This document shows positions 50,814 through 59,114 of a stretch of DNA of 64,000 bases, in pieces. Positions within the stretch are counted from its first letter, which is position 1, and every line of letters starts with the position of its first letter. Position numbers and translations under genes: made by a program. Location: NCBI RefSeq assembly GCF_000716545.1, contig NZ_JNWZ01000028.1:1-64000 (forward strand). Reading direction: 5' to 3'. The notes beneath the pieces were generated by a model that saw only the letters and a list, made by a program, of their open reading frames with translations, was not told the DNA's origin and did no database searches. Origin of the DNA: Kitasatospora phosalacinea (GTDB lineage Bacteria > Actinomycetota > Actinomycetes > Streptomycetales > Streptomycetaceae).

Positions 50814-52031
50814 ATGGCCAAGCAGTCCCAGTCCGATGACGGCAAGGGCGGCTCGGGCGGCGTGCTGGACGCGCTCCCCACCGACCGGTTGATGGAACAG
50901 GCCCGGGAGTTGGCGTCCGCGCTGGGGGAGCGGGCGATGACGGCGGCGGCCGACAAGGTCGGCGGGGTCACCGAGAAACTCGTCGACTACGTGGCGAACG
51001 GCGGCAGCGGGGGCGGGGGCGGGGACGACGGCGATGACGGTGACGGCGGCGGGGGTGGCGGAGGCGGCGGTCTCAAAGGGTCGATCGCGAAGAAGCTGCT
51101 GGGGGCGGGAGCGTCCAGCGTGAAGGAGGCCGTGACCGGGAAACTCGGTGGCGGCGGGGGCGGTGGCGGTGGTGGAGGGAACAAGGAGACCAAGGTCACC
51201 AACATCGTCGAGCAGATCGACGTCGGAGTCCCGGTCCGGGTCGCCTACGACCAGTGGACGCAGTTCCAGGACTTCCCGAAGTACACCAAGCGCGTCGAGC
51301 AGGTCGACCAGTCCGCCGACGAGAAGCTCAGCTGGAAGGCCGGGATCTTCCTCTCGCACCGCACCTGGGAGTCGACGATCGTCGAGCAGGTCCCGGACGA
51401 GCGGATCGTCTGGCGCTCGAAGGGCGAGAAGGGCTCGGCGGACGGCGCGGTGACGTTCCACGAACTCACCCCCAACCTGACCAGGATCCTGCTCGTCATC
51501 GAGTACCACCCCCAGGGCCTGTTCGAGCGGACCGGCAACCTGTGGCGGGCCCAGGGCCGGCGCGTCCGGCTGGAGTTGAAGCACTTCCGCCGCCACGTGA
51601 TGACGCGGACCATCCTCGACCCCGAGAGCGTCGAGGGCTGGCGCGGCGAGATCCGCGACAGCGAGGTCGTGCGCTCGCACGAGGACGCCGTGAAGGAGGA
51701 GGAAGAGCAGCAGGACCAGGACGACCAGGACCAGGACGAGCCGGACCAGGACGAGCCGGACGAGGGCGAGGACGAGTACGGGGAGGGGCCCGACGACCAG
51801 GACTACGAGGACGAGGACGGCGAGGACGAGGATCCGGACGGCGAGTACCAGGACGAGGACGAGGACGCGGACGAGGAGGAGGACGAAGGCGAGGACGAGG
51901 AAGCGGACGAAGACGCGGACCAGGACGAGGACGGCGATTACGAGGACGAGGCCGAGGAGGAAGAGGAGGAGGACGAGCCCGAACCGCCCGCCCGCCGAAG
52001 CTCCCGCCGGACCTCCTCCCGGAAGAGGTGA
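50814..52031 (+). CDS. gvpZ: Gas vesicle protein GvpZ-like (SRPBCC/polyketide-cyclase fold) with acidic tail
   Basis: A 405-residue protein starting at ATG 50814. Residues 20-125 contain two glycine/aspartate-rich loops separated by short helices. Residues 130-275 form an SRPBCC/polyketide-cyclase-like domain: [60 protein letters not shown] and [20 protein letters not shown]. The last 115 residues are Asp/Glu/Gln-rich ([20 protein letters not shown]). It is the second gene of the operon, 7 bases after gvpY. In other streptomycetes similar cyclase-fold proteins occur within gvp clusters. The role is unknown. Confidence 0.78.
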   Translation: MAKQSQSDDGKGGSGGVLDALPTDRLMEQARELASALGERAMTAAADKVGGVTEKLVDYVANGGSGGGGGDDGDDGDGGGGGGGGGLKGSIAKKLLGAGASSVKEAVTGKLGGGGGGGGGGGNKETKVTNIVEQIDVGVPVRVAYDQWTQFQDFPKYTKRVEQVDQSADEKLSWKAGIFLSHRTWESTIVEQVPDERIVWRSKGEKGSADGAVTFHELTPNLTRILLVIEYHPQGLFERTGNLWRAQGRRVRLELKHFRRHVMTRTILDPESVEGWRGEIRDSEVVRSHEDAVKEEEEQQDQDDQDQDEPDQDEPDEGEDEYGEGPDDQDYEDEDGEDEDPDGEYQDEDEDADEEEDEGEDEEADEDADQDEDGDYEDEAEEEEEEDEPEPPARRSSRRTSSRKR

Positions 52032-52036
52032 GAGCG

Positions 52037-52462
52037 GTGTCAGTGGCCCCGCGTTCCAGCAACTACATGTCCCGCCCCTCCTCCTCGGGCCTGGTGGACG
52101 TCATCGACCTGATCCTCGACAAGGGCCTGGTCATCGACATCTACCTGCGCGTCTCCCTGGTCGGGATCGAACTGCTGACCATCGACGCGCGGATCGTCGT
52201 GGCGAGCGTCGACACGTACCTGCGCTTCGCCGAAGCGGTCAACCGGCTCGACATCACCCAGGACCGGAGCGAAGGGCTTCCGCAACTGGTCAACGACATG
52301 CAGGAGGGCGGGGCCCGGCACAAGACCCGCGGCGCGCTCGAAGGCGTGAAGGAGAAGGTGACCGGCCTGGTCGGCGGGGACGACGAGGACGACGGCGAGG
52401 AGGAGCAGGAGGAGCGGCCCCGTCGGCGGTCGCGGCCGACCCGGAAGGGGAGTGAGCGATGA
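52037..52462 (+). CDS. gvpA: Gas vesicle structural protein GvpA with C-terminal extension
   Basis: A 141-residue protein starting at GTG 52037 (an in-frame GTG at 52043 and ATG at 52067 are alternatives). The conserved GvpA/J core is [55 protein letters not shown] (residues 20-75), the amphipathic fold that assembles into the rib wall of the gas vesicle. Classical GvpA ends at about residue 75. Here a further 65 residues, first acidic ([12 protein letters not shown]) then basic ([12 protein letters not shown]), extend from the wall. Of the three GvpA/J/S paralogues it best matches the main wall protein. It overlaps gvpF by 4 bases. Confidence 0.9.
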   Translation: MSVAPRSSNYMSRPSSSGLVDVIDLILDKGLVIDIYLRVSLVGIELLTIDARIVVASVDTYLRFAEAVNRLDITQDRSEGLPQLVNDMQEGGARHKTRGALEGVKEKVTGLVGGDDEDDGEEEQEERPRRRSRPTRKGSER

Positions 52463-53247
52463 GTGACGCCCTCCCGCCCGACCGGGCCTGCTACGTCTAC
52501 GGCATCGTCCCGGTCGGCACCCCCGCGCCGGAGGGGGCGGCCGGGGTCGGTGATCCGCCCGCGCCGGTGGCCCTGGTGTCGTACCACGAGGTGGCCGCCC
52601 TGGTCAGCGAGATCGACACCAGCCGTCCGCTCGGCACGCCCCAGGACCTGATCGGTCACGCCCGGGTGCTGGACGCGGTGGCGGCCGGACGCACGCCCGT
52701 CCTGCCGTTCCGGTTCGGCGCGGTGGTCCGGGACGAGGCGGCCGTCACCGACGAACTGCTCGCCCCGCAGGAACAGCGCTTCCTGGCCGCACTGGAAGGA
52801 CTGGACGGACTCGCCCAGTTCACCGTCCGGGGCACCTACCGGGAGGACCGGGTGCTGCGCGAGATCCTCGACCAGCGGCCGGACATCGCCCAGCTCCGGG
52901 AGGAGGTCGGCACGCTGTCCGAGGACGCCTCCCGGTACCAGCGGATCCGGCTCGGCGAACTGGTCGCCGAGGAACTCCGGACCCGCGCCCGGGCCGCCGC
53001 CGACGAACTGGTGACCCGGCTCGGACCGCTCGCGACGGCCACCGCCCGCGCCGACTCCTCGGCCGACCAGCCGGTCAACGCCTCCTTCCTGGTCGCCGAG
53101 GACAGGTGGGAGGAGTTCGAGGACGCCGCGGACGGGCTCGGCGGCGACTGGGAAGGCCGGATCGACCTCCGGCTGCTCGGCCCGCTGGCCCCGTACGACT
53201 TCGCCTCGGAACTCGTCGACGCACAAGGACGCCGGTCATGGGACTGA
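52459..53247 (+). CDS. gvpF: Gas vesicle protein GvpF (GvpF/L family)
   Basis: A 262-residue GvpF/L-family protein. Conserved blocks are [57 protein letters not shown], and [20 protein letters not shown] near the C-terminus, ending [10 protein letters not shown]. GvpF binds GvpA and is thought to act early in assembly, keeping GvpA soluble. Start ATG (52459) overlaps gvpA's stop by 4 bases. It overlaps gvpG by 10 bases. Confidence 0.92.
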   Translation: MSDALPPDRACYVYGIVPVGTPAPEGAAGVGDPPAPVALVSYHEVAALVSEIDTSRPLGTPQDLIGHARVLDAVAAGRTPVLPFRFGAVVRDEAAVTDELLAPQEQRFLAALEGLDGLAQFTVRGTYREDRVLREILDQRPDIAQLREEVGTLSEDASRYQRIRLGELVAEELRTRARAAADELVTRLGPLATATARADSSADQPVNASFLVAEDRWEEFEDAADGLGGDWEGRIDLRLLGPLAPYDFASELVDAQGRRSWD

Positions 53248-53480
53248 TCACCGGCCTGCTGACCCTGCCGCTCGCCCCCGTCCGGGGCGTGGTGTGGGTG
53301 GCCGAACGCCTGCACGAGCAGGCCTGGCAGGAACTGAACGACCCCGCTGCCGTGCGCCGACAGCTGATGGACGTCCAGTCCGCCCGGGAGGCGGGCACGA
53401 TCAGCGAGGAGGACGCGGCGGCCAGGGAAGCGGAACTCGTCCGGCGGCTGCTGCCGCCCACCGAGGGCTGGGAGGTGTGA
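53238..53480 (+). CDS. gvpG: Gas vesicle protein GvpG
   Basis: An 80-residue helical protein: [60 protein letters not shown]. This matches the short GvpG family, an accessory protein needed for vesicle assembly with GvpF and GvpL. The start ATG at 53238 lies within the gvpF end, a 10-base overlap. It is followed by gvpO after a 3-base gap. Confidence 0.9.
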   Translation: MGLITGLLTLPLAPVRGVVWVAERLHEQAWQELNDPAAVRRQLMDVQSAREAGTISEEDAAAREAELVRRLLPPTEGWEV

Positions 53481-53483
53481 ACC

Positions 53484-54146
53484 GTGCCCGAGTCACGCAC
53501 CCGCCGCCCGGCGCACGACTCGCCCACCGGCGCGCCGCGACGGCGCACCGCCCGCGACCCCGAGACGGAGCCGCGACCCCGCCGCCGCCGGACCGCCGAC
53601 GAGCGGGCCGACACCGACGAGCGGGCCGACACCGGCGAACGGGAACGCGAACGTGCGCAGCCGCCCCGGCGGCGGCGCCGGACGCCGGACGAGAACGAGT
53701 CGGCCCCCGCACCCGCCCGCCGTCGCCGGACCGCCCGGCGCGCCGAGCCGGAGCAGGCCGAGTCCGAGCCCGAGGAGGTCGAGGAGGAGCCGGAGGAGGA
53801 ACCTGAAGAGGAGCCCGAGGAGGAGCCTGAGGAGGAATCTGAAGAGGAGCCCGAGGACGACGAGGGCCCGGAGCGCGCCCGGATCGACGCCCCCGAGGCC
53901 GCCCGCCGGGCAGCCGCCCAGGTGCGGGCGATGACCGGGCGCAGCCCGGAGGGCGTCACCGGGCTGGAGCGGACCGAGGAGGGCTGGCGGATCGGCATCG
54001 AGGTGGTGGAGAGCCGGCGGATCCCCGACTCGACGGACATCCTGGCGCTCTACCGGGTCGACCTCGACCAGGACGGCGGTCTGCTCGCCTACCGCCGGGA
54101 GAGCCGCTACCACCGGGGCAGGTTCCCCGAGGAGGAGCAGCCGTGA
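53484..54146 (+). CDS. gvpO: Gas vesicle protein GvpO with charged N-terminal extension
   Basis: A 220-residue protein starting at GTG 53484, preceded by GGAGG. Residues 1-90 are Arg/Asp/Glu-rich with RRR clusters and an ADERADTDERADTGERER repeat; residues 95-130 are Glu-rich (EEPEEEPEEE). The GvpO domain occupies residues 135-220: APEAARRAAAQVRAMTGRSP, TGLERTEEGWRIGIEVVESR, and LALYRVDLDQDGGLLAYRRE. GvpO is a required assembly protein. Compared with short GvpO homologues, the N-terminal extension is roughly 130 residues. It overlaps gvpJ by 4 bases. Confidence 0.88.
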   Translation: MPESRTRRPAHDSPTGAPRRRTARDPETEPRPRRRRTADERADTDERADTGERERERAQPPRRRRRTPDENESAPAPARRRRTARRAEPEQAESEPEEVEEEPEEEPEEEPEEEPEEESEEEPEDDEGPERARIDAPEAARRAAAQVRAMTGRSPEGVTGLERTEEGWRIGIEVVESRRIPDSTDILALYRVDLDQDGGLLAYRRESRYHRGRFPEEEQP

Positions 54147-54646
54147 GCACCCCCACTCCGTGGCGCGGCACCGGCGCGGCGCCCGCGTACCCCGGGACCG
54201 CCGCCGCGCCGCAGCCCGCCAACCTGGCCGACCTGCTCGAACGCGTGCTGGACAAGGGCATCGTGATCGCCGGGGACATCCGCATCAACCTGCTGGACAT
54301 CGAGCTGCTCACGATCAGGATCCGGCTGCTGATCGCCTCGGTCGACCGGGCCCGCGAGATGGGCATCGACTGGTGGGAGCACGACCCCACCCTCTCCTCC
54401 GGCGACCACCGCCGTGACCTCGCCGCCGAGAACCGCCGCCTGCGCGAACGCCTCGGCGAACTGGAGGCCGCCCGCTCGAAGGACAACCCTGACGGCGGGA
54501 CCGGGACCGGGACCGGGACCGGGACCGGAGCCGAGACCGAGATCGAACCCGGGGCCGGAGCCGAGGAACCCGGGCCGGACGACGCCCCGTCGCGGTCGCG
54601 CCCGGCCCGGAAGGGCACCGGCGCCCGGCGGCGGGAGGCGCGATGA
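54143..54646 (+). CDS. gvpJ: Gas vesicle protein GvpJ
   Basis: A 167-residue GvpA-fold protein starting at GTG 54143. The core is NLADLLERVLDKGIVIAGDI, RINLLDIELLTIRIRLLIAS and VDRAREMGIDWWEHDPTLSS (residues 25-90). The WWEHDP motif is diagnostic of GvpJ rather than GvpA. A coiled-coil segment (LAAENRRLRERLGELEAARS) and a disordered tail with (GT)n from a GGGACC repeat follow, ending in a basic patch. GvpJ is a minor wall or nucleation protein. It overlaps gvpL by 4 bases. Confidence 0.9.
   Translation: MSTPTPWRGTGAAPAYPGTAAAPQPANLADLLERVLDKGIVIAGDIRINLLDIELLTIRIRLLIASVDRAREMGIDWWEHDPTLSSGDHRRDLAAENRRLRERLGELEAARSKDNPDGGTGTGTGTGTGAETEIEPGAGAEEPGPDDAPSRSRPARKGTGARRREAR
54497..54526 (+). repeat. 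(GGGACC)5 hexamer repeat
   Basis: Five in-frame GGGACC units in gvpJ encode alternating Gly-Thr between the coiled coil and the acidic part of the tail. Confidence 0.9.
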
Positions 54647-55446
54647 CCTACACCTGGCTGTACGCGGTCGCCCCGGCGGGCCCCGACGCGTCCCCGTGGC
54701 AGGTCCTTCCCGAAGGCGTCGCCGACGAGCACCCGGGGACGGTCGAGGCCGCCGACCTGCTCGCGGTCGTCGGGCCGGTGCCGGACGCCGACTTCGACAC
54801 CGACGCCCTGCAGCGCCACCTCGGCGACCCGCAGTGGCTCGAACGCGCGGTGCGCGCCCACCACCGGGTCGTCTCCGCGACCGTCGGCCGGGCCCTCCCG
54901 GTCCGCTTCGGCACGGTGTACCGCGACGAGGACCGGGTCCGCGCCCTGCTGACGGCGCACGCCGACGAGATCCGGACCGCCCTCGCCGGCATCGCCGACC
55001 GCACCGAGTGGGGCGTCAAGGCGTACCTGGACCGGGCGCGCTCGGACGGCGAGACCGATGGGGCCGGTGAGGCCGGTGACGGCCCCGGCCGCCCGTCGGA
55101 CGACCGGCCGGGCACCGCCTACCTGCTGCGCCGCCGGACCGCCCGCGACCGGGCCGAACGCGCCCTGGCGGACGCCGCCGGACAGGCCCGCCAGGTCCAC
55201 CTGGCGCTCTCCGACCTCGCCGACCGCAGCACCGAGCACCCGCCGCAGCCCGCGGAGGCGACCGGCGTCCGCGACCCGATGCTGCTCAACGGCGCCTACC
55301 TGGTGCACCGCGCGCGGGAGGCCGAGTTCGCCCGCGCGGTCGCCGGCCTCCGGGAGCGGCACGGCCCCGCGCTGCGGGTGGAACTCACCGGCCCCTGGCC
55401 CCCGTACTCCTTCGCCGGCCTGCCGACCGGGGGCGACGCGGGATGA
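54643..55446 (+). CDS. gvpL: Gas vesicle protein GvpL (GvpF/L family)
   Basis: A 267-residue second member of the GvpF/L family. Blocks are YTWLYAVAPAGPDASPWQVL, ERAVRAHHRVVSATVGRALP, VRFGTVYRDEDRVRALLTAH, TEWGVKAYLDRARSDG and LNGAYLVHRAREAEFARAVA, ending LTGPWPPYSFAGL. It is about as long as GvpF but only weakly similar to it. It is an assembly factor for vesicle formation. Start ATG 54643 overlaps gvpJ by 4 bases; the end overlaps gvpS by 4 bases. Confidence 0.9.
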   Translation: MTYTWLYAVAPAGPDASPWQVLPEGVADEHPGTVEAADLLAVVGPVPDADFDTDALQRHLGDPQWLERAVRAHHRVVSATVGRALPVRFGTVYRDEDRVRALLTAHADEIRTALAGIADRTEWGVKAYLDRARSDGETDGAGEAGDGPGRPSDDRPGTAYLLRRRTARDRAERALADAAGQARQVHLALSDLADRSTEHPPQPAEATGVRDPMLLNGAYLVHRAREAEFARAVAGLRERHGPALRVELTGPWPPYSFAGLPTGGDAG

Positions 55447-55667
55447 CCACCGGCGACCTCGCCCCCGAACTGCGGCAGCACGACGTCGCGCTGGTCGACC
55501 TGCTCGACCGGGTGCTGGCGGGCGGCGTGGTGATCGCGGGCGAGATCACGCTCTCGATCGCCGACGTCGACCTGGTCCGGATCAGCCTGCGGGCCCTGAT
55601 CGCCTCGGTCAGCACCCTGGCCGCCGACGGGGTGGGCCGGGTGACCGGCGAGGGGGCCGCGCCGTGA
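55443..55667 (+). CDS. gvpS: Gas vesicle protein GvpS (GvpA/J family)
   Basis: A 74-residue protein: HDVALVDLLDRVLAGGVVIA, GEITLSIADVDLVRISLRAL, IASVSTLAADG. It is the shortest GvpA-fold paralogue here, without an extension, and lacks the wall-protein signature of gvpA. Its position matches gvpS in streptomycete clusters. It overlaps both neighbours by 4 bases. Confidence 0.88.
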   Translation: MTTGDLAPELRQHDVALVDLLDRVLAGGVVIAGEITLSIADVDLVRISLRALIASVSTLAADGVGRVTGEGAAP

Positions 55668-55951
55668 GCGGGGGAGCGGCCCGCCGGGTCGAACTCGACC
55701 CCGAGGAGGTCGGGCGGGACCTCGCGTCCCTGGTCCTGACGGTGGTCGAACTGCTCCGGCAGCTGATGGAGCGCCAGGCGCTGCGCCGGATCGACCACGG
55801 CGACCTGGACGAGGAGCAGGTCGAGCGGCTCGGCCTGACCCTGATGGCGCTGGAGGAGCGGATGGCGGAGCTCCGCGAGCACTTCGGCCTCACCCCCGAG
55901 GACCTCAACATCGACCTCGGTCCGCTCGGTCCGCTGCTCTCCACCGAATGA
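55664..55951 (+). CDS. gvpK: Gas vesicle protein GvpK
   Basis: A 95-residue protein starting at GTG 55664: VELDPEEVGRDLASLVLTVV, ELLRQLMERQALRRIDHGDL, DEEQVERLGLTLMALEERMA, LREHFGLTPEDLNIDLGPLG. This is the GvpK family, an accessory assembly protein. It is the last gene of the operon and is followed by a perfect 16-bp terminator hairpin. Confidence 0.93.
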   Translation: MSGGAARRVELDPEEVGRDLASLVLTVVELLRQLMERQALRRIDHGDLDEEQVERLGLTLMALEERMAELREHFGLTPEDLNIDLGPLGPLLSTE

Positions 55952-55992
55952 CGCCGGACGGCACCGGGTGCGGGTGCCGGTGCCGTCCGGCG
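55952..55992. terminator. Perfect 16-bp hairpin
   Basis: CGCCGGACGGCACCGG (55952-55967) pairs perfectly with 55977-55992 across a 9-base loop. It ends the gas-vesicle operon and the converging Ku gene. Confidence 0.9.
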
Positions 55993-55996
55993 GGGT

Positions 55997-57094
55997 TCAG
56001 GACGCGCGCTTGAGGTTCCGGCGCGGGCGGGCGGCGGCCTTGAGCGCGTACTGGAGCTGGTCGCGGGTCATGGTGGACCGGTGCGGGATGCCGAGTGCGG
56101 CGGCCCGCCGGTAGAGCTCGGTCTTGCTGAGCGAGGCGAGGTCCTCCACGGCCTCCGCGCGCTCCGGCGGTTCCGCGGCCTTCGCCGACCTGGCCGGCTT
56201 GACCGGCTTCACGGCCTTGACCGCCTTCGGCGCGGGCCCTGCGGCCGGTTTCGACGCCGCCTTCGCCCGTCCGCCGCCGCTCCGGGCCCGGCCGGCCCCG
56301 CCGCCCTTCGCCCGGGCCTGGTCCAGGCTGCGGCGCAGGACGTCCACCAGGTCGGTGAGGTCGGTCGCCTCGGGCTCCTCCCCGGCGGACAGGGCGATCT
56401 CCCGGCCCTCGGCCTTCGCCTCGACGAGCGCCCTGACCCGCTCCTCGTAGGTGTCGTGGTACTCGTCCGGGTCCCAGTCGACGGTGAGCATGTCGATCAG
56501 CTGCTCGGCGGTGGAGAGTTCGGTCCGGTTGAAGTCCTTGCGCCGGGCGGGCAGGCCGGGGACCTCCTGCTGCGGGTCGCGCAGTTCGTCGGACCAGTGC
56601 ATGGTGCGCAGTTCGAGCAGCCCGTCGGTGGAGTCGACCGCGGTCAGGTACTCCCGGCCGCGCATCGAGAACACGGCGATCCCGGCCCGGTGGGAGTGCG
56701 CGAGTGCCTCGACCAGGAGCTGGTACACCTTGGCGGTCGCCGGATCGGCGGGGCCCAGGTAGTAGGTCTTGTCGAAGAAGACCGGGTCGATCTCCGCCAG
56801 GTCGGCGAAACCGCCGATCTCGATCGTCCGCGACCGCCCGGGGGCCAGCTCCTCCAGCTCGGCGGGCTCCACGACGACGTACTCGCCCTCGGTGAGCTCG
56901 TACCCCTTGACGACGTCCTCGTACGGGACCTCCTCGCCGGTGCGCTCGTTCACCCGTCGCAGCCGCACCCGGTCGGTGGTGCCGCGCTGCAACTGGTGGA
57001 AGCGCACCGCGTGCGACTCGGTCGCCGGGTACAGCGCCACGGGCAGGCTCACCAGCCCGAACGACAGCGTTCCCTTCCACACCGGCTTGGCCAT
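55997..57094 (-). CDS. ku: Ku protein for non-homologous end joining
   Basis: A 365-residue bacterial Ku. The core (residues 1-260) is the classical beta-barrel: KPVWKGTLSFGLVSLPVALY, RGTTDRVRLRRVNERTGEEV, VVKGYELTEGEYVVVEPAEL, and ELSTAEQLIDMLTVDWDPDE. A lysine/alanine-rich linker is followed by a C-terminal SAP/Rho-N-like domain (LASLSKTELYRRAAALGIPH, RSTMTRDQLQYALKAAA). Ku binds broken DNA ends and recruits LigD. The start is ATG at 57092-57094. Confidence 0.95.
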   Translation of the reverse strand: MAKPVWKGTLSFGLVSLPVALYPATESHAVRFHQLQRGTTDRVRLRRVNERTGEEVPYEDVVKGYELTEGEYVVVEPAELEELAPGRSRTIEIGGFADLAEIDPVFFDKTYYLGPADPATAKVYQLLVEALAHSHRAGIAVFSMRGREYLTAVDSTDGLLELRTMHWSDELRDPQQEVPGLPARRKDFNRTELSTAEQLIDMLTVDWDPDEYHDTYEERVRALVEAKAEGREIALSAGEEPEATDLTDLVDVLRRSLDQARAKGGGAGRARSGGGRAKAASKPAAGPAPKAVKAVKPVKPARSAKAAEPPERAEAVEDLASLSKTELYRRAAALGIPHRSTMTRDQLQYALKAAARPRRNLKRAS

Positions 57095-57278
57095 CGTGCC
57101 CACCTTCCTCCACCGGACGCGCACCGTCGTGCCACGGCCCGCGACCGTCCGTTGCCTGCCGCGCGGGTGCCCGGTCCGGTCCGCGCCCACACCAGGTTCC
57201 GGCCGTCCGCTCCGGGCCGCACCCGCACCCGCACCCGCACCCGCACCCGGCTCCGGCGCGGCGGGGAGGGAGGGGTCC
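57095..57278. other. Intergenic stretch with a (GCACCC)5 tract
   Basis: The 184-base gap upstream of Ku holds a GCACCC hexamer run at about 57219-57249 and no gene. It contains the Ku promoter. Confidence 0.7.
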
Positions 57279-57917
57279 TCAGGCGGTGCCGGGGCCCTTC
57301 GTCCTGCGCTCCGCCCGGCCGGCCCGGACCAGGGCGGCGCCCAGGACGGCGTACTCCTGCGGCGGCACCAGGCGGGCCAGCCCCTCGGGCGTGCCGGGCA
57401 GCCCGAGGTCCCGCGCCGTCCGGCACACCCGGGCGTCGAAGGACGGGCGCAGCCACGGCCACACCGCCTGGGCCTCCCGGCAGAAGACGTCCGCGCCGAC
57501 CGGGCCGATCCTGGGCACCTCCCGCAGCAGGCCGCGCAGCGCCCCCGGGTCGCCGCCCGCCTCCGCCGCCATCCGGCGCAGGTCGCCGCGCCAGCGCTCC
57601 AGGACGAGTCGCGCCCCGTCACCGAGCGCGGTGGCGGTGCTCTCGTCGTAGCGGACGTAGTGGGCCCGGCCCAGTGCGTCCACCCGGTCCTGCCAGGTGG
57701 AGTCCGCCATCGCCCGCGGGGTGCGCAGCCCGGCCCGGGAGAGCTCCCGGGCGGCCGCGGTGGCCGTGTCGGCGCTGATCCGGATCGAGCTCAGCACCGT
57801 CAGCACCAGCAGCCGGTACAGCGGCGAGGGCCGGTCGCGCAGCGTGATCCCGGCCTCCCGCGCGTACGTCCGGCCGTGCTCGTCCAGCAGTCCGGAGACC
57901 GTCGTCCCGCCCGTCAT
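57279..57917 (-). CDS. HhH-GPD DNA glycosylase-like protein
   Basis: A 212-residue endonuclease III/HhH-GPD-like protein. The fold is seen in PLYRLLVLTVLSSIRISADT, SRAGLRTPRAMADSTWQDRV, then the helix-hairpin-helix LREVPRIGPVGADVFCREAQ and the conserved Asp in PSFDARVCRTARDLGLP. The Lys required for beta-lyase activity in Nth is not present in the hairpin (PVG instead of GKT-like), and no C-terminal [4Fe-4S] cysteine cluster follows. It probably acts as a monofunctional glycosylase. It lies between Ku and LigD polymerase, which suggests a role in repair. Confidence 0.85.
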   Translation of the reverse strand: MTGGTTVSGLLDEHGRTYAREAGITLRDRPSPLYRLLVLTVLSSIRISADTATAAARELSRAGLRTPRAMADSTWQDRVDALGRAHYVRYDESTATALGDGARLVLERWRGDLRRMAAEAGGDPGALRGLLREVPRIGPVGADVFCREAQAVWPWLRPSFDARVCRTARDLGLPGTPEGLARLVPPQEYAVLGAALVRAGRAERRTKGPGTA

Positions 57918-58066
57918 CGCCACACCTCGCCCTCTCCCGCCGCGCATGCCCCGGATCCGTCCGGCCACGCCCGCCCGCAGGTGTCGGACCGGCCCGGCCG
58001 GGTACACGGGTGGGCCACCGGAGAGGACGGGCGGCCCACCGGGGCGGTCCGGGAACGGGGCACGCC

Positions 58067-58990
58067 ATGACCACCGTCGAGATCCGGGCCAGCGGCCGGA
58101 TCGTCCAGCTGAAACGGGCCGACAAGGTGCTGTTCCCGGCGGACGGCAGCGCCGGGGCGCTCACCAAGGCCGACCTCGCCGCGCACTACCGCCGCGTCGC
58201 CCGGCGCATCCTGCCGCAGCTGCGCGGCCGCCCGCTGATGCTGGAGCGCTACCCCGACGGCATCGACGGCGCCCGGCTGGTCCAGAAGGACACCCCCGGC
58301 CACTTCCCCGACTGGATCCGCCGCAGCGAACTGCCCAAGGCCGGCGGCACCGTGGACTATCCGGTCTGCGACGACCTGGCCACCCTGGTCTACCTGGCCG
58401 GCCAGGGCTGCGTCACCCCGCACCGCTGGCTGTCCAAGGCCGACCGGCCCGACCACCCCGACCTGCTGGTCATCGACCTCGACCCGGCGGACGAGGACTT
58501 CGAGCCGGTGCGGGAGAGCGCCCGGCTGCTGCACGACCTGCTCGACGGACTCGGCCTGCCCGCCGACCTGATGACCACCGGCTCGCGCGGCCTGCACGTC
58601 CTGGTCCGGCTCGACCGCCGGGCCCCCTTCGACGAGGTCCGGGCCTTCGCCCACGACGTGGCCGCGCTGCTCGCCCACCGCCACCCCGCCCTGCTCACCA
58701 CCGAGGCCCGCAAGGCCGCCCGCCGGGGACGGCTCTACCTCGACGTCCAGCGCAACGGCTACGGCCAGACCGCGGTCACCCCCTACGCGGTCCGCCCGCT
58801 GCCCGGCGCACCGGTCGCCACCCCGCTGGCCTGGGACGAACTGGACGACCCCGCACTGACCGCGCGCCGCTGGACCCTCGCCACCACGGAGGAGCGCCTG
58901 GCCGCCCCGGACCCGTGGCGCGACACCCCCCGCCGCGGCCGCTCGCTGGGCCCCGCGCGCCGCCGACTGGAAGCGCTCCGGACGAGCTGA
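58067..58990 (+). CDS. LigD-type polymerase (primase-like domain)
   Basis: A 307-residue stand-alone NHEJ polymerase domain (LigD PolDom, AEP superfamily). Motifs include KVLFPADGSAGALTKADLAA, RRILPQLRGRPLMLERYPDG, DDLATLVYLAGQGCVTPHRW, the catalytic acidic pair in DLLVIDLDPADEDFE, GSRGLHVLVRLDRRAP, and YLDVQRNGYGQTAVTPYAVR. Neither the ligase nor the phosphoesterase domain of full LigD is present, so a separate ligase must exist elsewhere. It fills gaps or adds ribonucleotides at Ku-held breaks. The start is ATG at 58067. Confidence 0.93.
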   Translation: MTTVEIRASGRIVQLKRADKVLFPADGSAGALTKADLAAHYRRVARRILPQLRGRPLMLERYPDGIDGARLVQKDTPGHFPDWIRRSELPKAGGTVDYPVCDDLATLVYLAGQGCVTPHRWLSKADRPDHPDLLVIDLDPADEDFEPVRESARLLHDLLDGLGLPADLMTTGSRGLHVLVRLDRRAPFDEVRAFAHDVAALLAHRHPALLTTEARKAARRGRLYLDVQRNGYGQTAVTPYAVRPLPGAPVATPLAWDELDDPALTARRWTLATTEERLAAPDPWRDTPRRGRSLGPARRRLEALRTS

Positions 58991-59022
58991 GCGGCTGCTG
59001 AGCGGCTGCTGAGCGGCTGTTG
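58987..59022. repeat. 11-base tandem repeat covering the LigD stop
   Basis: CTGAGCGGCTG repeats three times with a degenerate fourth unit right at the 3' end of the polymerase gene. Each copy carries TGA, and the 11-base unit walks through all three frames, giving stop codons in succession. Confidence 0.85.
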
Positions 59023-59114
59023 AGCCGCCCCGGGCCGGAACAGCGTCGAGCCCGCCCGGGCGGGGGTTCGGGTACCCGGCCCGCCCGGACGGGAGTCAGT
59101 GGAGTCGACGCGAC

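Noticed and set aside
52459..55446. Two separate gas-vesicle operons, because GvpF/L and GvpA-type genes are duplicated
   Set aside because: The genes overlap without a break or terminator, and F/L and A/J/S duplicates are normal in a single actinobacterial cluster.
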